The translations under genes were made by a program, and so were the position numbers. The notes beneath the pieces were generated by a model, which was not told the origin of the DNA, did no database searches, and was given only the letters and a program-made list of their open reading frames with translations. A stretch of DNA of 64,000 nt from Bradyrhizobium sp. NDS-1 (GTDB lineage Bacteria > Pseudomonadota > Alphaproteobacteria > Rhizobiales > Xanthobacteraceae): assembly GCF_032918005.1 (NCBI RefSeq), contig NZ_CP136628.1, positions 6,433,501 through 6,497,500 of the forward strand. Direction: 5' to 3'. Below are positions 8,909 to 17,901 of this stretch, in pieces; position 1 is the first letter of the stretch; the number at the start of each line of letters is the position of its first letter.

Positions 8909-10132
8909 ATGATGTCGATGTATTATCAGGCTTTTCAGAACCACATGGACCTGACCGCGCCGTGGCGCGCGGGGGCTTCGTCCGCGCTCAGATTCCTCAA
9001 TCTGGTGCCGCAGGGCATGTCGGATCAGGTGGTCGGCCGGCTGACGGCGGCGCTGGAGCTGATCTCGCGCTCTACCCTCACCTACCACAGGCCGGCCTAC
9101 GGCATCGACAGCGTCATGGTGGGAAATCGGGAAGTCGCCGTCACCGAGGAGATCGCCTACGCGACGCCGTTCGGCTCGCTGCTGCACTTTCGGAAGGACG
9201 GCGTGGGCGAGCAGCCGCGCATGCTGCTGGTGGCGCCGATGTCCGGTCATTTCGCCACGCTGCTCCGCGGCACCGTGAAGACGCTGCTCCAGGACCACGA
9301 CGTCTACATCACCGACTGGCACAATCCGCGCGACATTCCCCGCAGCGAGGGCCGCTTCGGGCTCGACGACTACACCGAGCACCTGATCGATTTCCTGGGC
9401 CAACTCGGCCCGCGCCCGCACATGGTCGCGATCTGCCAGCCGTCGGTGTCGGCGCTCGCGGCCGCCGCGATCATGTGCGAGGACAACCATCCCTCGCGCC
9501 CGGCGACGCTGACGCTGATGGCCGGCCCGATCGACACGCGGATACAGCCGACCAGGGTCAACGAGTTCGCCAAGAGCAGACCGATCGACTGGTTCGAGCA
9601 GAACCTGATCAACTACGTTCCGGTTCAATGCCGCGGCGCCTTGCGAAAGGTCTATCCAGGCTTCGTGCAGCTCACCGCTTTCGTCTCGATGAATCTCGAG
9701 CGCCACATCAAGCAGCATATGGATCTCGCCAACCACATCGCCAAGGGCGAGAAGGACAAGGCCGCGAGCATCAAGACCTTCTACGACGAATATTTCGCCG
9801 TGATGGACCTTCCGGCCGAGTTCTACATCGAGACCGTACGCGACGTGTTCCAGGAGCACCTGCTGCCGCAGGGCAGACTGATGCATCGCGGTCGCCCCGT
9901 GAACACCAAGGCCGTCAGCCGCATGGGCCTGATGACGGTGGAGGGCGAGAAGGACGACATCTGCTCGATCGGCCAGACGCTCGCGGCGCAGGACCTCTGC
10001 ACCAGCGTGCGCGCCTATCGCAGGGTGCATCACATGCAGGCCGGCGTCGGCCATTACGGCGTGTTCTCGGGCAAGCGCTGGAACAACGAGATCTATCCGC
10101 TGCTGCGGGATTTCGTGCATGTCAATTCGTGA
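8909..10132 (+). CDS. phaZ: Intracellular poly(3-hydroxyalkanoate) depolymerase
   Basis: A 407-residue cytoplasmic alpha/beta-hydrolase of the PhaZ (TIGR01849) family, which mobilises stored polyhydroxybutyrate. The family, as in Ralstonia PhaZ1, uses a cysteine rather than serine nucleophile; here it is C176 in the nucleophile elbow (MVAICQPSVSAL). The rest of the triad is likely the Asp in VEGEKDDICS and the His in GVGHYGVFSGKRW near the C-terminus. There is no signal peptide, fitting an intracellular, granule-bound enzyme. The start could be M1 or M2, which are adjacent ATG codons. It faces a convergent AraC gene 39 bp away. Carbon released as 3-hydroxybutyrate would enter acetoacetate metabolism. 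Confidence 0.93.
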   Translation: MMSMYYQAFQNHMDLTAPWRAGASSALRFLNLVPQGMSDQVVGRLTAALELISRSTLTYHRPAYGIDSVMVGNREVAVTEEIAYATPFGSLLHFRKDGVGEQPRMLLVAPMSGHFATLLRGTVKTLLQDHDVYITDWHNPRDIPRSEGRFGLDDYTEHLIDFLGQLGPRPHMVAICQPSVSALAAAAIMCEDNHPSRPATLTLMAGPIDTRIQPTRVNEFAKSRPIDWFEQNLINYVPVQCRGALRKVYPGFVQLTAFVSMNLERHIKQHMDLANHIAKGEKDKAASIKTFYDEYFAVMDLPAEFYIETVRDVFQEHLLPQGRLMHRGRPVNTKAVSRMGLMTVEGEKDDICSIGQTLAAQDLCTSVRAYRRVHHMQAGVGHYGVFSGKRWNNEIYPLLRDFVHVNS

Positions 10133-10171
10133 AGGGGCTTCGCGCAGAAGCAAAAAAACCGGGCCGATGAT

Positions 10172-11197
10172 CTAACTCATCCGTCGCCGCAGCGTCGCCG
10201 ACGGCGTCTCGCCGAATTTCTCGCGGTAGGCACCGGCCATGCGGCCGAGATGGGTGAAGCCGAGATCGAAGGCGAGGTCGGTGATGGAGGCATCGGGCGC
10301 AGCCTGCGCGAGGCGGACGTTCAGACCGGCGAGGCGCATGTCGAGCAGCATCTGCGAGATCGACAGGCCGAAGTGACGACGGAAGCCGAGCTGGAGCGCG
10401 CGGATGCCGATGCCGGCGGCGCAGGCAAGTTGCGCGAGGTCGAGCGGCTCACCGGCATTGTCCGCAAGGTGGTCCCGCGCCGCACGGAGGGCGCGCGGCA
10501 GGCGTTCGGCTCGGCCGGAGAATGTCGTGATCGCATCCGACAGGCCATGCTGCTGACCATTGAGCAGATGATCGAGCAGAAGCTCGCGCCAATCGGCCAT
10601 GGCAACCGCTGACAGCCTGCCGGAGGGACCGCGGCGTTCGGCAAGCGTCATCAGTTCGGCAAGGCTAGTTCGCAAGGCGCGCCCCGACGGTGCGTCCAGA
10701 TTGATCACAGGATCGAACTCAACAGGGCCTGATGCCCTGCCCGACAGCGCCGCGGCACGCTGCTCGACCATGCGGCGGTCGACCAGCAGGATCGCCTGCG
10801 CGCAGTCGCGCCACATCATCCGGGTCGGGATCGTCGGCGACAGTAGCGACGCCGTCCGCTCCGGCGTGGCATCGAGCTCGGTATTGCCGGCGCGAATGTG
10901 GGCGGTGCCCGTCAGCGGGACCTGCACCAGGAAGAAGCGCTCGAGGCAGCCGGGATCGATGCCGACCGATCCGCCATAGGCGACGTAGTTGATGGAAAAG
11001 CCGTCGAAATCGGCGCAATTGTGCCGGGCGGAGAAGCCGGCCGCACGCGCTTGTGTCGGCTTCAAATCGTGCGGGCAGAAGATGCGCCCGATCTCCTCGG
11101 CCGCCTCGTCGACATCATCAGTGGTGACGCGGGCGAAATCCGCGAGCCGTTCGGCTGCGGAGGCTCTTGCGCTCATTTCCAGCTCGGCTGCGGACAT
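10172..11197 (-). CDS. AraC-family transcriptional regulator
   Basis: A 341-residue regulator. The N-terminal two-thirds is a sensing domain of the AraC_binding_2 type (around RHNCADFDGFSINYVAYGG). The C-terminal 105 residues are a double helix-turn-helix of the AraC/XylS type: LDLAQLACAAGIGIRALQ as first recognition unit and SITDLAFDLGFTHLGRMAGA as second, ending in FGETPSATLRRR. It is divergent from the cupin and monooxygenase genes with a 185-bp shared region that contains a perfect palindrome at 11281-11297, so control of those genes is the simplest proposal. The effector is unknown. Confidence 0.9.
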   Translation of the reverse strand: MSAAELEMSARASAAERLADFARVTTDDVDEAAEEIGRIFCPHDLKPTQARAAGFSARHNCADFDGFSINYVAYGGSVGIDPGCLERFFLVQVPLTGTAHIRAGNTELDATPERTASLLSPTIPTRMMWRDCAQAILLVDRRMVEQRAAALSGRASGPVEFDPVINLDAPSGRALRTSLAELMTLAERRGPSGRLSAVAMADWRELLLDHLLNGQQHGLSDAITTFSGRAERLPRALRAARDHLADNAGEPLDLAQLACAAGIGIRALQLGFRRHFGLSISQMLLDMRLAGLNVRLAQAAPDASITDLAFDLGFTHLGRMAGAYREKFGETPSATLRRRMS

Positions 11198-11280
11198 CGC
11201 TCGACCACGCTTCGCGCCCGGGAATTGCTTTAAGCTTATAATAGTTCCCCGAACGCGGAAAGGGCCGCCGCGAAATCGTC

Positions 11281-11297
11281 GTGCTGCATAGCAGCAC
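11281..11297. promoter_or_regulatory. Palindrome GTGCTGC-ATA-GCAGCAC between AraC gene and cupin gene
   Basis: Seven-base perfect arms separated by ATA lie 86 bp upstream of the cupin ATG and 84 bp upstream of the AraC start. A TATAAT hexamer is at 11237-11242, but no convincing -35 partner was found. It could be an operator; AraC proteins more often bind direct repeats, so assignment to the neighbouring regulator is uncertain. Confidence 0.35.
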
Positions 11298-11382
11298 CCC
11301 CTCTGGATTCGTTTAGCGGATAGACAGGCGGCCCATTGTTGATTGAAGCTCCATCCTCGCCGGAATCCAATGGGAGCGCGTC

Positions 11383-11832
11383 ATGACTGCACTCGAAAAG
11401 GGCATTACCGCCGCTGGCACAGGCTACGGCGGCAAGAGCTGGAATATCCTCGGCCAGGTCTATTTCCCCAAGGCTGTCACCGACTCCACCTTCGCATTCG
11501 AGACCAACAGCGATCCCGGCCAGTTCGTGCCGGTGCACATCCATCCGACCCAGGACGAGTTCATCCTGGTGCAGGAGGGCACGCTCGACCTCAAGCTCGA
11601 CGGCAAATGGGTCAAGGCCAATGCCGGCGATCTCGTGCGCATGCCGCGCGGCATCCCGCATGGCTATTTCAACAAATCCGACAAGCCGTGCCGAGCGCTG
11701 TTCTGGGTCTCGCCGATGCAGAAGCTGGAGGCACTGTTCGAGCAGTTGCACAATCTGACGGACCCTGCCGAAGTCGTGCGCATCTCGGCGATGCACGAGG
11801 TGGATTTCCTGCCGCCCGAAGCCAACGACTAG
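11383..11832 (+). CDS. Single-domain cupin protein
   Basis: A 149-residue protein with one complete cupin barrel. Motif 1 gives the metal ligands H52, H54 and E59 (VHIHPTQDEF) and motif 2 gives H93 (PRGIPHGYFN), so a bound divalent metal is likely. Such stand-alone cupins include dioxygenases, isomerases and small-molecule sensors; the sequence does not choose between them. GGGAG precedes the ATG. It is followed 95 bp downstream by a flavin monooxygenase on the same strand and preceded by a divergent AraC regulator, suggesting a small catabolic or detoxification unit. Confidence 0.85.
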   Translation: MTALEKGITAAGTGYGGKSWNILGQVYFPKAVTDSTFAFETNSDPGQFVPVHIHPTQDEFILVQEGTLDLKLDGKWVKANAGDLVRMPRGIPHGYFNKSDKPCRALFWVSPMQKLEALFEQLHNLTDPAEVVRISAMHEVDFLPPEAND

Positions 11833-11927
11833 GTCCCTCGTCCACTTTCATCTGCTTGCCGGCCCGCCGGCCGCGCATTGCGGCCGAACGTGGCCGCTTG
11901 CGCGGAAAACACATTGCGAGCAAACCC

Positions 11928-13415
11928 ATGGTCACTCCCAAGCATGTCTGCGTGATCGGCGCCGGCGTCTCCGGCCTCGCCGCCGCCAAGGCGTTCTCCT
12001 CCCGCGGCCACCGCGTCACCATCGTCGAACGCTCTGGTGATCTCGGCGGCGTCTGGGAGCCGGCGCGCTCCTATCCCGACGTGCAGACGCAGAGCCCGAA
12101 GGAGCTCTATCGCTACACCGACCGCGCGATGCCGGAGGCCTATCCGGAATGGCCAACCGGGCCGCAGGTTCACGCCTATCTCGCCGACTATGCGAAAAGT
12201 TTTAGCCTCGACCGCATGTTGCGCCTCGACACGGCCGTGGCAGGCATGGCGCGCCGCGCCGACGGCAAGCCGGGATGGACGCTCGCGCTATCAGGCAAGG
12301 ACGGCACGACGAATGAGGATTTCGATTTCGTCGCCGTGTGCACCGGGCAGTTCAATGAGCCGCGCGAGCTGCGTTGCCCGGGCGAGGAAGGCTTTCTGGC
12401 ACAAGGCGGCCAGATCCTGCATTCGTCGAAATATGGCGATCCCTCGCTGGCAAAGGGACGCCGTGTCGTCGTGCTCGGCGGCTCGAAATCGGCGACGGAC
12501 ATCGCGGTCAACGCAGTGAAATCGGGGGCGCGCGAGGTCACCATCGTGATGCGCGAGCCCGTCTGGCGCATCCCCTATTTCATCGGCGGCCTCGTGAACT
12601 TCAAGCGCATCCTCTACATCCGCGCGCAGGAGGAGATGTTTCCCGGCTGGGGCATCGGCCCGGTCGCCCGGCTCGCGCACCGCCTCGCCGCGCCGCTGGT
12701 GTGGGCGAACTGGCGCGGGCTGGAGAGCCTGCTCAAGGCGCAGCTCAAGCTTGGCCGGTGCAACATGGTGCCGAAGGAGCGGATCGAGGATGGCGTCAAC
12801 TGCTCGGTGCCGATCGCAACGCCGGGCTTCTATCCGATGGTCGCGGACGGCCGCATCAAGGCGGTGTTCGGCACGTTCGATCATTATGACGGCGACATCA
12901 TCGTGATGAGCGGCGGCGAACGCGTCGGTGCAGACGTTGCCGTACCCGCGATCGGATACAAGCTCGGCGTGCCGTTCCTCCCCGAGGCTTACAGGCAAAA
13001 GCTGGTCGATGCCGACGGGCAGTACCGGCTCTATCGCCTGATCGCCAACCCCGACCTGCCCGAGCTCGGCTTCGTCGGCTTCAACTCCTCGTTCTGCACC
13101 GTGCTCTGTGCCGACCTCGCCGCCAACTGGCTGGTCCGCTATGCCGACGGCCAGCTCGCCAAACAACCGACGACGCAAGCGATGCGCGACAACATCGAGA
13201 TGATGCTGCACTTCAAGCGCGTCGAACGGCCGGCCGCGGGCGTCTATGGCGGCCTCTGCGTCGCGCCCTATCACTACCGGCATTTCGACGAGCTGATGGC
13301 CGACATCGGCGCCAAGAACCAGAAGCGCGGCGGCCTTGCCGGGCGCTTCTCGCCGCCGGATGCGGATGACTATGCCAAGTTCCTGGCTACGGCGCCGGAC
13401 TACCGGGCGGCGTGA
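11928..13415 (+). CDS. Flavin-containing monooxygenase-like FAD/NAD(P) oxidoreductase
   Basis: A 495-residue enzyme with an FAD-binding Rossmann motif GAGVSG at 11-16 followed by the VER end of the second strand, a second nucleotide-binding motif VLGGSKSATD at 182-191 for NADPH, and between them GGQILHSSKY (160-169), which corresponds to the FMO/Baeyer-Villiger fingerprint (G...H...Y). The long C-terminal half with the FILP-like insert fits FMO-type N-oxidases or ketone monooxygenases. The open frame runs back to 11343 through the cupin gene in another frame; the ATG at 11928 is chosen because the FAD motif begins a few residues later. The substrate is unknown; probably expressed with the cupin. 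Confidence 0.87.
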   Translation: MVTPKHVCVIGAGVSGLAAAKAFSSRGHRVTIVERSGDLGGVWEPARSYPDVQTQSPKELYRYTDRAMPEAYPEWPTGPQVHAYLADYAKSFSLDRMLRLDTAVAGMARRADGKPGWTLALSGKDGTTNEDFDFVAVCTGQFNEPRELRCPGEEGFLAQGGQILHSSKYGDPSLAKGRRVVVLGGSKSATDIAVNAVKSGAREVTIVMREPVWRIPYFIGGLVNFKRILYIRAQEEMFPGWGIGPVARLAHRLAAPLVWANWRGLESLLKAQLKLGRCNMVPKERIEDGVNCSVPIATPGFYPMVADGRIKAVFGTFDHYDGDIIVMSGGERVGADVAVPAIGYKLGVPFLPEAYRQKLVDADGQYRLYRLIANPDLPELGFVGFNSSFCTVLCADLAANWLVRYADGQLAKQPTTQAMRDNIEMMLHFKRVERPAAGVYGGLCVAPYHYRHFDELMADIGAKNQKRGGLAGRFSPPDADDYAKFLATAPDYRAA

Positions 13416-13508
13416 GGGGAAGACGGCCAGCCAGCGAGATTGCGGCTCGCCAGCTCGCGCCTTCGATGCTTACGATCTCACTGGCGACCGAATCGATGGG
13501 AACCGGCC

Positions 13509-14582
13509 ATGGGATTGAGACGTCTTGCCGCCGCAGCCCTTGCGGCGCTCGCCTTGCTTGTCACGGCGCCCGCGCTCGGGCAGCAGCGTGAGCTTACGTC
13601 TCAGCAGGCGGCGGCGCTCGCTGCCTATGACAGCGCGCTCGCCGATTTCAGATCCATCCTGGCGGAGCGGCGGCGTCAGATCGATGCGAAGCAGACCTTG
13701 CCGAACCTGCCGGGGCAAGCGCTCTACCTGGCGCGGGTCGCCGTCATCAGCACCTACAAGGATCTCACGGACGCCATTCCCTCCAGAATCGGAAAGCCCA
13801 ACAAGTTCGAGATTCCCCCGGCCTATTTCGACGCCGCCATCGAGCCGCTGATCGACGAATATGCCGCGCTGTTCGAGATCATGGAGGCGCCGCCAGCCGG
13901 CGCGCAGAACTCGCCGACGCCGTTCAAGGACGTCGTCGACCTCGCCGTCGCCATTGCGCGCGCCAAGGGATTGGCGCCAATTCACGCCGATATTGCGGGG
14001 CGCATCAGCCTCGGGCTGTTCTATGCGGAAACCAACGGCAAGCAGAACGTCCGCAATGCGCGCTCCAACACCTATATGGGTAGCTTCCAGACCGGCCCCT
14101 CCGAAGACCGCAACGGCCGCAGGAAATGGGAGGCCATCAAAGGCGACATCGCCGCGATCGATCCCGCATTCAGCGCACGCGACGACAAGGAGGAGGCACG
14201 AGCCCACGGCACCGATCAGCGCTTCAACCACTGGACGAACGTGCGCAACGGGCTGATGAACGCGCATGCAGATATCTTCAGGGAGATTCCGGGAATCGTG
14301 AAGACGCTGCCCGACCCGATCGACCAGATGAAGCTGTTCCAGTTGATTCAGATCGTTCCGACGCCGACGCGGTCGGCGCTCAAGTCGGGGGATCTCCTGA
14401 ACTACAGGGTGTCAAGCCCCACGGTCATGAAGTATTTGCGCAACAATAGCATCTTCGCGTTCGGACAGGCCGACCGGGCGCGCACCTCGGCCAGCTTCCG
14501 CGAGATCCTCGCTGCGATGTGGCTATTCAACCGGAAGTTCGAGAAAGCGATGGCGAAATACGCGGAGATCAAGGGGCGCTGA
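13509..14582 (+). CDS. Exported protein of unknown function, possible lysozyme-like fold
   Basis: A 357-residue protein starting MGLRRLAAAALAALALLVTA, a signal peptide with cleavage probably near ALGQQ. The frame opens at 13440, but the ATG at 13509 starts the signal sequence. No standard domain is evident. One segment, FYAETNGKQN (E174) followed by SNTYMGSFQTG (187-197), has the spacing of the catalytic Glu and the S-x-x-x-G-x-x-Q motif of lytic transglycosylases, which makes a distant lysozyme-like domain a possibility. The rest is helical and rich in charged residues. It stands between the monooxygenase and an epimerase, all on one strand but with gaps of 93 and 67 bp. Confidence 0.7.
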   Translation: MGLRRLAAAALAALALLVTAPALGQQRELTSQQAAALAAYDSALADFRSILAERRRQIDAKQTLPNLPGQALYLARVAVISTYKDLTDAIPSRIGKPNKFEIPPAYFDAAIEPLIDEYAALFEIMEAPPAGAQNSPTPFKDVVDLAVAIARAKGLAPIHADIAGRISLGLFYAETNGKQNVRNARSNTYMGSFQTGPSEDRNGRRKWEAIKGDIAAIDPAFSARDDKEEARAHGTDQRFNHWTNVRNGLMNAHADIFREIPGIVKTLPDPIDQMKLFQLIQIVPTPTRSALKSGDLLNYRVSSPTVMKYLRNNSIFAFGQADRARTSASFREILAAMWLFNRKFEKAMAKYAEIKGR

Positions 14583-14649
14583 GACTGCGGTTTGCAACCG
14601 CTACCGGGCGTTGTAGGCTCTTTGCCTCATCGGCGGAACGGACCTTTCC

Positions 14650-15639
14650 ATGCGCGTCCTCATTCTCGGCGGCAGCCAGTTCCTCGGGCGCGCGATCGCC
14701 TCCCACGCTTGTGCTGCAGGCCACGACGTGACCTGCGCCGCCCGCGGTCTCGCGGGACCGATCGCGGCGGGCGCCCGCCTCATCCGGATCGATCGCGACG
14801 TCGCTGACGGTCTTGCGCCACTGACCGGCGAGACATTCGATGCAGTGGTCGACGTCTCGCGACATCCAGGTCAGGTCCGCCGCGCGGTCGCCGCGCTGAA
14901 GCGGCCGGACGTGCATTGGACCTTCGTTTCGACCATCAGCGTGTATGCCGACAATCGCATCCCGGGACAGCGTGCCGACACGGCGCCGCTGCGCGAACCC
15001 GCGTCGGCGGATCTCGAACACAGCACCGATGCCATCTATGGCGCCGCCAAGGTCGCTTGCGAGCAGGCGGTCGGCGACGATGCCTTCATCTGCCGCGCCG
15101 GCCTCATCGCCGGACCGGAGGACCCGACCGGGCGCTTCGCCTATTGGCCGGCGCGGCTCGCGCGGGGCGGCCAGGTGCTGGCGCCGGGATCGCCTGATGA
15201 TGCCGTCCAGTTCATCGACGTGCGCGATCTTGCGCAATGGATCGTGCATGCCGCGGAGGTTCGCCTCACCGGCATCTATGACGGGATCGGACCGGTGCGC
15301 ACGCGCGGCGAACTGCTCGCCGAATGCGCGGCCGCGCTGAATGCGTCCTGCACGTTCGCCTGGGTCGATCGCGCCTTTCTGGAAGCGCATGACGTGCGGC
15401 GCTGGGCGGGTCCGCGGTCATTGCCGATGTGGCTGCCCCTGCCCGACTTCGCCGGCTTCATGACGCGCGACACCTCGCCGGCCCGCGCGGCTGGCCTGAG
15501 CTCGCGCTCCGTCGCGATCACCGCACGCGATACGCTCGACTGGCTCCGCGCCAGCAACGGGCCGGTGGTCGGCCTCAGCTCCGCTGAGGAAGGCGCGGTG
15601 CTTTCAGCATGGCATGCGCGCGAAGCAGCCGAACTCTAG
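14650..15639 (+). CDS. NAD(P)-dependent epimerase/dehydratase-like protein (extended SDR)
   Basis: A 329-residue Rossmann-fold protein. The N-terminal MRVLILGGSQFLGRAIASHA contains the GGxxFLG nucleotide-binding turn of extended/atypical short-chain dehydrogenases. A VSTISVYAD strand and a downstream AIYGAAKVACEQA stand in place of the usual YxxxK active site (Tyr-Gly-Ala-Ala-Lys is retained). Members act on nucleotide sugars or are isoflavone-reductase-like; I cannot tell which. The gene faces the convergent solute-binding-protein gene with 29 bp between them. Confidence 0.85.
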   Translation: MRVLILGGSQFLGRAIASHACAAGHDVTCAARGLAGPIAAGARLIRIDRDVADGLAPLTGETFDAVVDVSRHPGQVRRAVAALKRPDVHWTFVSTISVYADNRIPGQRADTAPLREPASADLEHSTDAIYGAAKVACEQAVGDDAFICRAGLIAGPEDPTGRFAYWPARLARGGQVLAPGSPDDAVQFIDVRDLAQWIVHAAEVRLTGIYDGIGPVRTRGELLAECAAALNASCTFAWVDRAFLEAHDVRRWAGPRSLPMWLPLPDFAGFMTRDTSPARAAGLSSRSVAITARDTLDWLRASNGPVVGLSSAEEGAVLSAWHAREAAEL

Positions 15640-15668
15640 CCGGACCGCGGCAAGCCGGGCCAACAGAT

Positions 15669-16463
15669 CTATTCCGTCCGTATCGGCGAATCCTTCAGGC
15701 CGTTGTTGTCATAGGCCTTCCGCAACGTGCCGTTCGTTGTCGCATCCGTCAGGAATCTCGTGACGAACGCCAAGGCCTGGCTGTGGCCGAGCGGGACGGC
15801 GACGGCGGTCACCGTCTTCTTGAACGTCTCGTCCAGCACCTTCGTGCCCGGAATCTTCTGCGCCATCTTGTTGAGCTGGTCGCGCGACAGCGCGAAGGCA
15901 TCGACCTCGCCGCTCTTCAACAGGCCGAAGATCTCGTCATAGGTCTGATAACCCGTGACCTTCGCATGCTTCAGATGTGCGATCGCGCCACGCATGGTCG
16001 TCGTGGCGTTGACGGCAGCAACCTTGATTCCGGGCTGGTCGAGCGTGGCGAAGTTGGTGACTGCCGAGCCCGGCTTGACGATGTAGGTGGCGTCCGCCAC
16101 CTCGTAGATCGGGCCGAACAGCATCCTGGTCTCGCGCTCGGGATCTTTGGGCAACCAGGTGACGTCCCACGTCCCTTTTGACGCGGCGTCAGTGATCTGT
16201 CCGGAATTCTGGTGCACGACATAGTCGACGGGGACGCCAAGCTGTGCGGCCATCGCCTTGCCGAGATCGACGGGGACACCGGCATAGCCGGCTTCGGTCC
16301 TGGTCGACCAGAACGCGCCGCCTGCGGGGCTGATGGCGATCGCGACCCTCAGCTTGCCGGTCGGCGCAATCTCGTCTTTCAGGCCGTCTGCTAGCGCGGG
16401 CATGGCAACGATCGCTGCGAGAACGAGGAGGCCCGAGAGGGCCGACCGGAATGGCGTTGGCAT
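15669..16463 (-). CDS. Periplasmic amino-acid-type solute-binding protein (SBP_bac_3)
   Basis: A 264-residue exported protein. The first 25 residues (ending AMPALADG) are a Sec signal peptide, and the mature protein has the two-lobe family-3 binding fold: GKLRVAIAISPAGGAFWS at the start of lobe 1, GVPVDLGKAMAAQLGVPVDY after it, and SGEVDAFALSRDQL in lobe 2. Such proteins deliver polar amino acids to ABC importers, but no permease or ATPase gene is adjacent, so it is an orphan in this window. It is divergent from the RND efflux operon. Confidence 0.88.
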   Translation of the reverse strand: MPTPFRSALSGLLVLAAIVAMPALADGLKDEIAPTGKLRVAIAISPAGGAFWSTRTEAGYAGVPVDLGKAMAAQLGVPVDYVVHQNSGQITDAASKGTWDVTWLPKDPERETRMLFGPIYEVADATYIVKPGSAVTNFATLDQPGIKVAAVNATTTMRGAIAHLKHAKVTGYQTYDEIFGLLKSGEVDAFALSRDQLNKMAQKIPGTKVLDETFKKTVTAVAVPLGHSQALAFVTRFLTDATTNGTLRKAYDNNGLKDSPIRTE

Positions 16464-16512
16464 GTCATGGTCTCCTCACCTTTTCTTCTTCCCGCCGCTC
16501 CGTCTGGCTCGC

Positions 16513-16585
16513 GGCCTTTGATACAATTCTGGTCGATCATGACCTCGGTGAAAAGCGGTTTGTCGTGATAAACTTGTCAAAGGCC
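16513..16585. promoter_or_regulatory. Long-spaced inverted repeat in the solute-binding-protein/RND divergent region
   Basis: GGCCTTTGA at 16513-16521 is matched perfectly in reverse complement by TCAAAGGCC at 16577-16585, with 55 bp between. Inside lies a second small inverted repeat, GGTC-gatcat-GACC, at 16531-16544. It could be two half-sites bound by a looping regulator, or an RNA structure in the efflux leader. No regulator gene for the pump lies next to it. Confidence 0.35.
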
Positions 16586-16695
16586 ATATCGCTCGTTGCG
16601 GTGCAAGGTCGGCGACTGCCATGGCTATGGTGTTTCACGGCCAGTCGTTTGTTGCTAGCCTGCCGCACCGACAGACCGCAATCGGGGGCTACCGA

Positions 16696-17889
16696 ATGAC
16701 CGCAGCGAATCCCGCCTTTCCCGCACGACGCAATGGAGCGTGGAGACATATCGTGCGGGGCCTTTCCGCTGCGGCGTCCGTGATCGCGCTCGCCGGATGC
16801 GAGGACAAGAACACGTTCGTGGCGCCGCCGCCGCCCAAGGTGGAGGTGGCAACGCCGGTGCATCGTCCGGTCACGCGCTACATCGAGGCGACCGGCAACA
16901 CCGCGCCGATCAAGAGCGTCGATCTCGTGGCGCGGGTGCAAGGCTTTCTGCAATCGATCGACTATCAGGATGGCACCTTCGTCAAGCAGGGCACCCAGCT
17001 CTTCACGATCGAGCCGGAGACCTACAAGCTCAAGCTCGAGCAGGCGCAGGCGGCCGAGGCCGGCGCGCAGGCCTCGGTCAAGCAGTCGGAAGCCGATTAC
17101 AAGCGGCAGGCCGAGCTGGTGCAGCGTCAGGCGGTCTCGCAGGCCACGCTCGATAATTCCACCTCGGCGCGGGACAACGCCCAGGCCAATCTGCAGCAGG
17201 CGCAGGCCAATACCAGGCTCGCCGAAGTGAACTACGGCTACACCAAGGTGATAGCGCCGTTCGACGGCATCGTCAGCGCCCACATGGTCTCGGTCGGCGA
17301 GCTCGTCGGCGTCTCCTCGCCGACCCAGCTCGCCTCCATCGTCGCGATGGACCCGATCTACGTGAACTTCACCGTCAACGAGCAGGACGTGCTGCGCATC
17401 CGCGCGGAAGCCACTCGCCGTGGACTGACGCCCGCCGACATGAAGCAAATCCCCATTCAGGTGGGGCTCCAGACCGAGACCGGCTATCCGCACGAGGGCA
17501 AGCTCGACTACGTCTCGCCGACCCTCAATCAATCGACGGGCACACTGGCCGTCCGCGGCCTCGTCCCCAACGACAAGCGGGTGCTGCTGCCCGGCTATTT
17601 CGTCCGGGTCCGCGTGCCCTTCGACCAGGAGAAGAGCGCCCTGCTCGTCCCCGACACGGCACTGGGCAGCGACCAGGGCGGCCGCTATTTGCTGGTGGTG
17701 AACGGCGACAACACCGTCGAGCAGCGCAAGGTGCAGATCGGCCCGGTCGACAACGGGCTGCGCGTGATCGAAAACGGCTTGAAGCCGGAGGACCGCGTCG
17801 TCATCGCGGGACTGCTGCGGGTGATCCCGGGCCAGAAGATCGATCCGCAAATGACCAAGATCGAGCAGCCGCAGGCGTCTGCCAAGTAA
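16696..17889 (+). CDS. RND efflux periplasmic adaptor (membrane fusion lipoprotein)
   Basis: A 397-residue AcrA/MexA-type adaptor. The N-terminal signal ends in a lipobox, VIALAGC (C35), predicting a lipid-anchored periplasmic protein. A lipoyl-like half-domain (DLVARVQGFLQSIDYQDGTF), a coiled-coil hairpin rich in Ala/Gln (EQAQAAEAGAQASVKQSEAD and following), the second lipoyl half (GYTKVIAPFDGIVSAHMVSVG) and beta-barrel and membrane-proximal domains follow in the usual order. An earlier in-frame ATG at 16621 would put the lipobox too far in; the ATG at 16696 has a GGGGG site. It is followed after 12 bp by the pump gene; no outer-membrane channel gene is adjacent. Confidence 0.95.
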   Translation: MTAANPAFPARRNGAWRHIVRGLSAAASVIALAGCEDKNTFVAPPPPKVEVATPVHRPVTRYIEATGNTAPIKSVDLVARVQGFLQSIDYQDGTFVKQGTQLFTIEPETYKLKLEQAQAAEAGAQASVKQSEADYKRQAELVQRQAVSQATLDNSTSARDNAQANLQQAQANTRLAEVNYGYTKVIAPFDGIVSAHMVSVGELVGVSSPTQLASIVAMDPIYVNFTVNEQDVLRIRAEATRRGLTPADMKQIPIQVGLQTETGYPHEGKLDYVSPTLNQSTGTLAVRGLVPNDKRVLLPGYFVRVRVPFDQEKSALLVPDTALGSDQGGRYLLVVNGDNTVEQRKVQIGPVDNGLRVIENGLKPEDRVVIAGLLRVIPGQKIDPQMTKIEQPQASAK

Positions 17890-17901
17890 GGGGACGCAAC
17901 C

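Noticed and set aside
10136..10165. GCTTC-gcgca-GAAGC stem followed by an A-run after phaZ
   Set aside because: For a plus-strand terminator a T-run should follow, and for the minus-strand AraC gene the A-run should precede the stem in plus coordinates. Neither holds.
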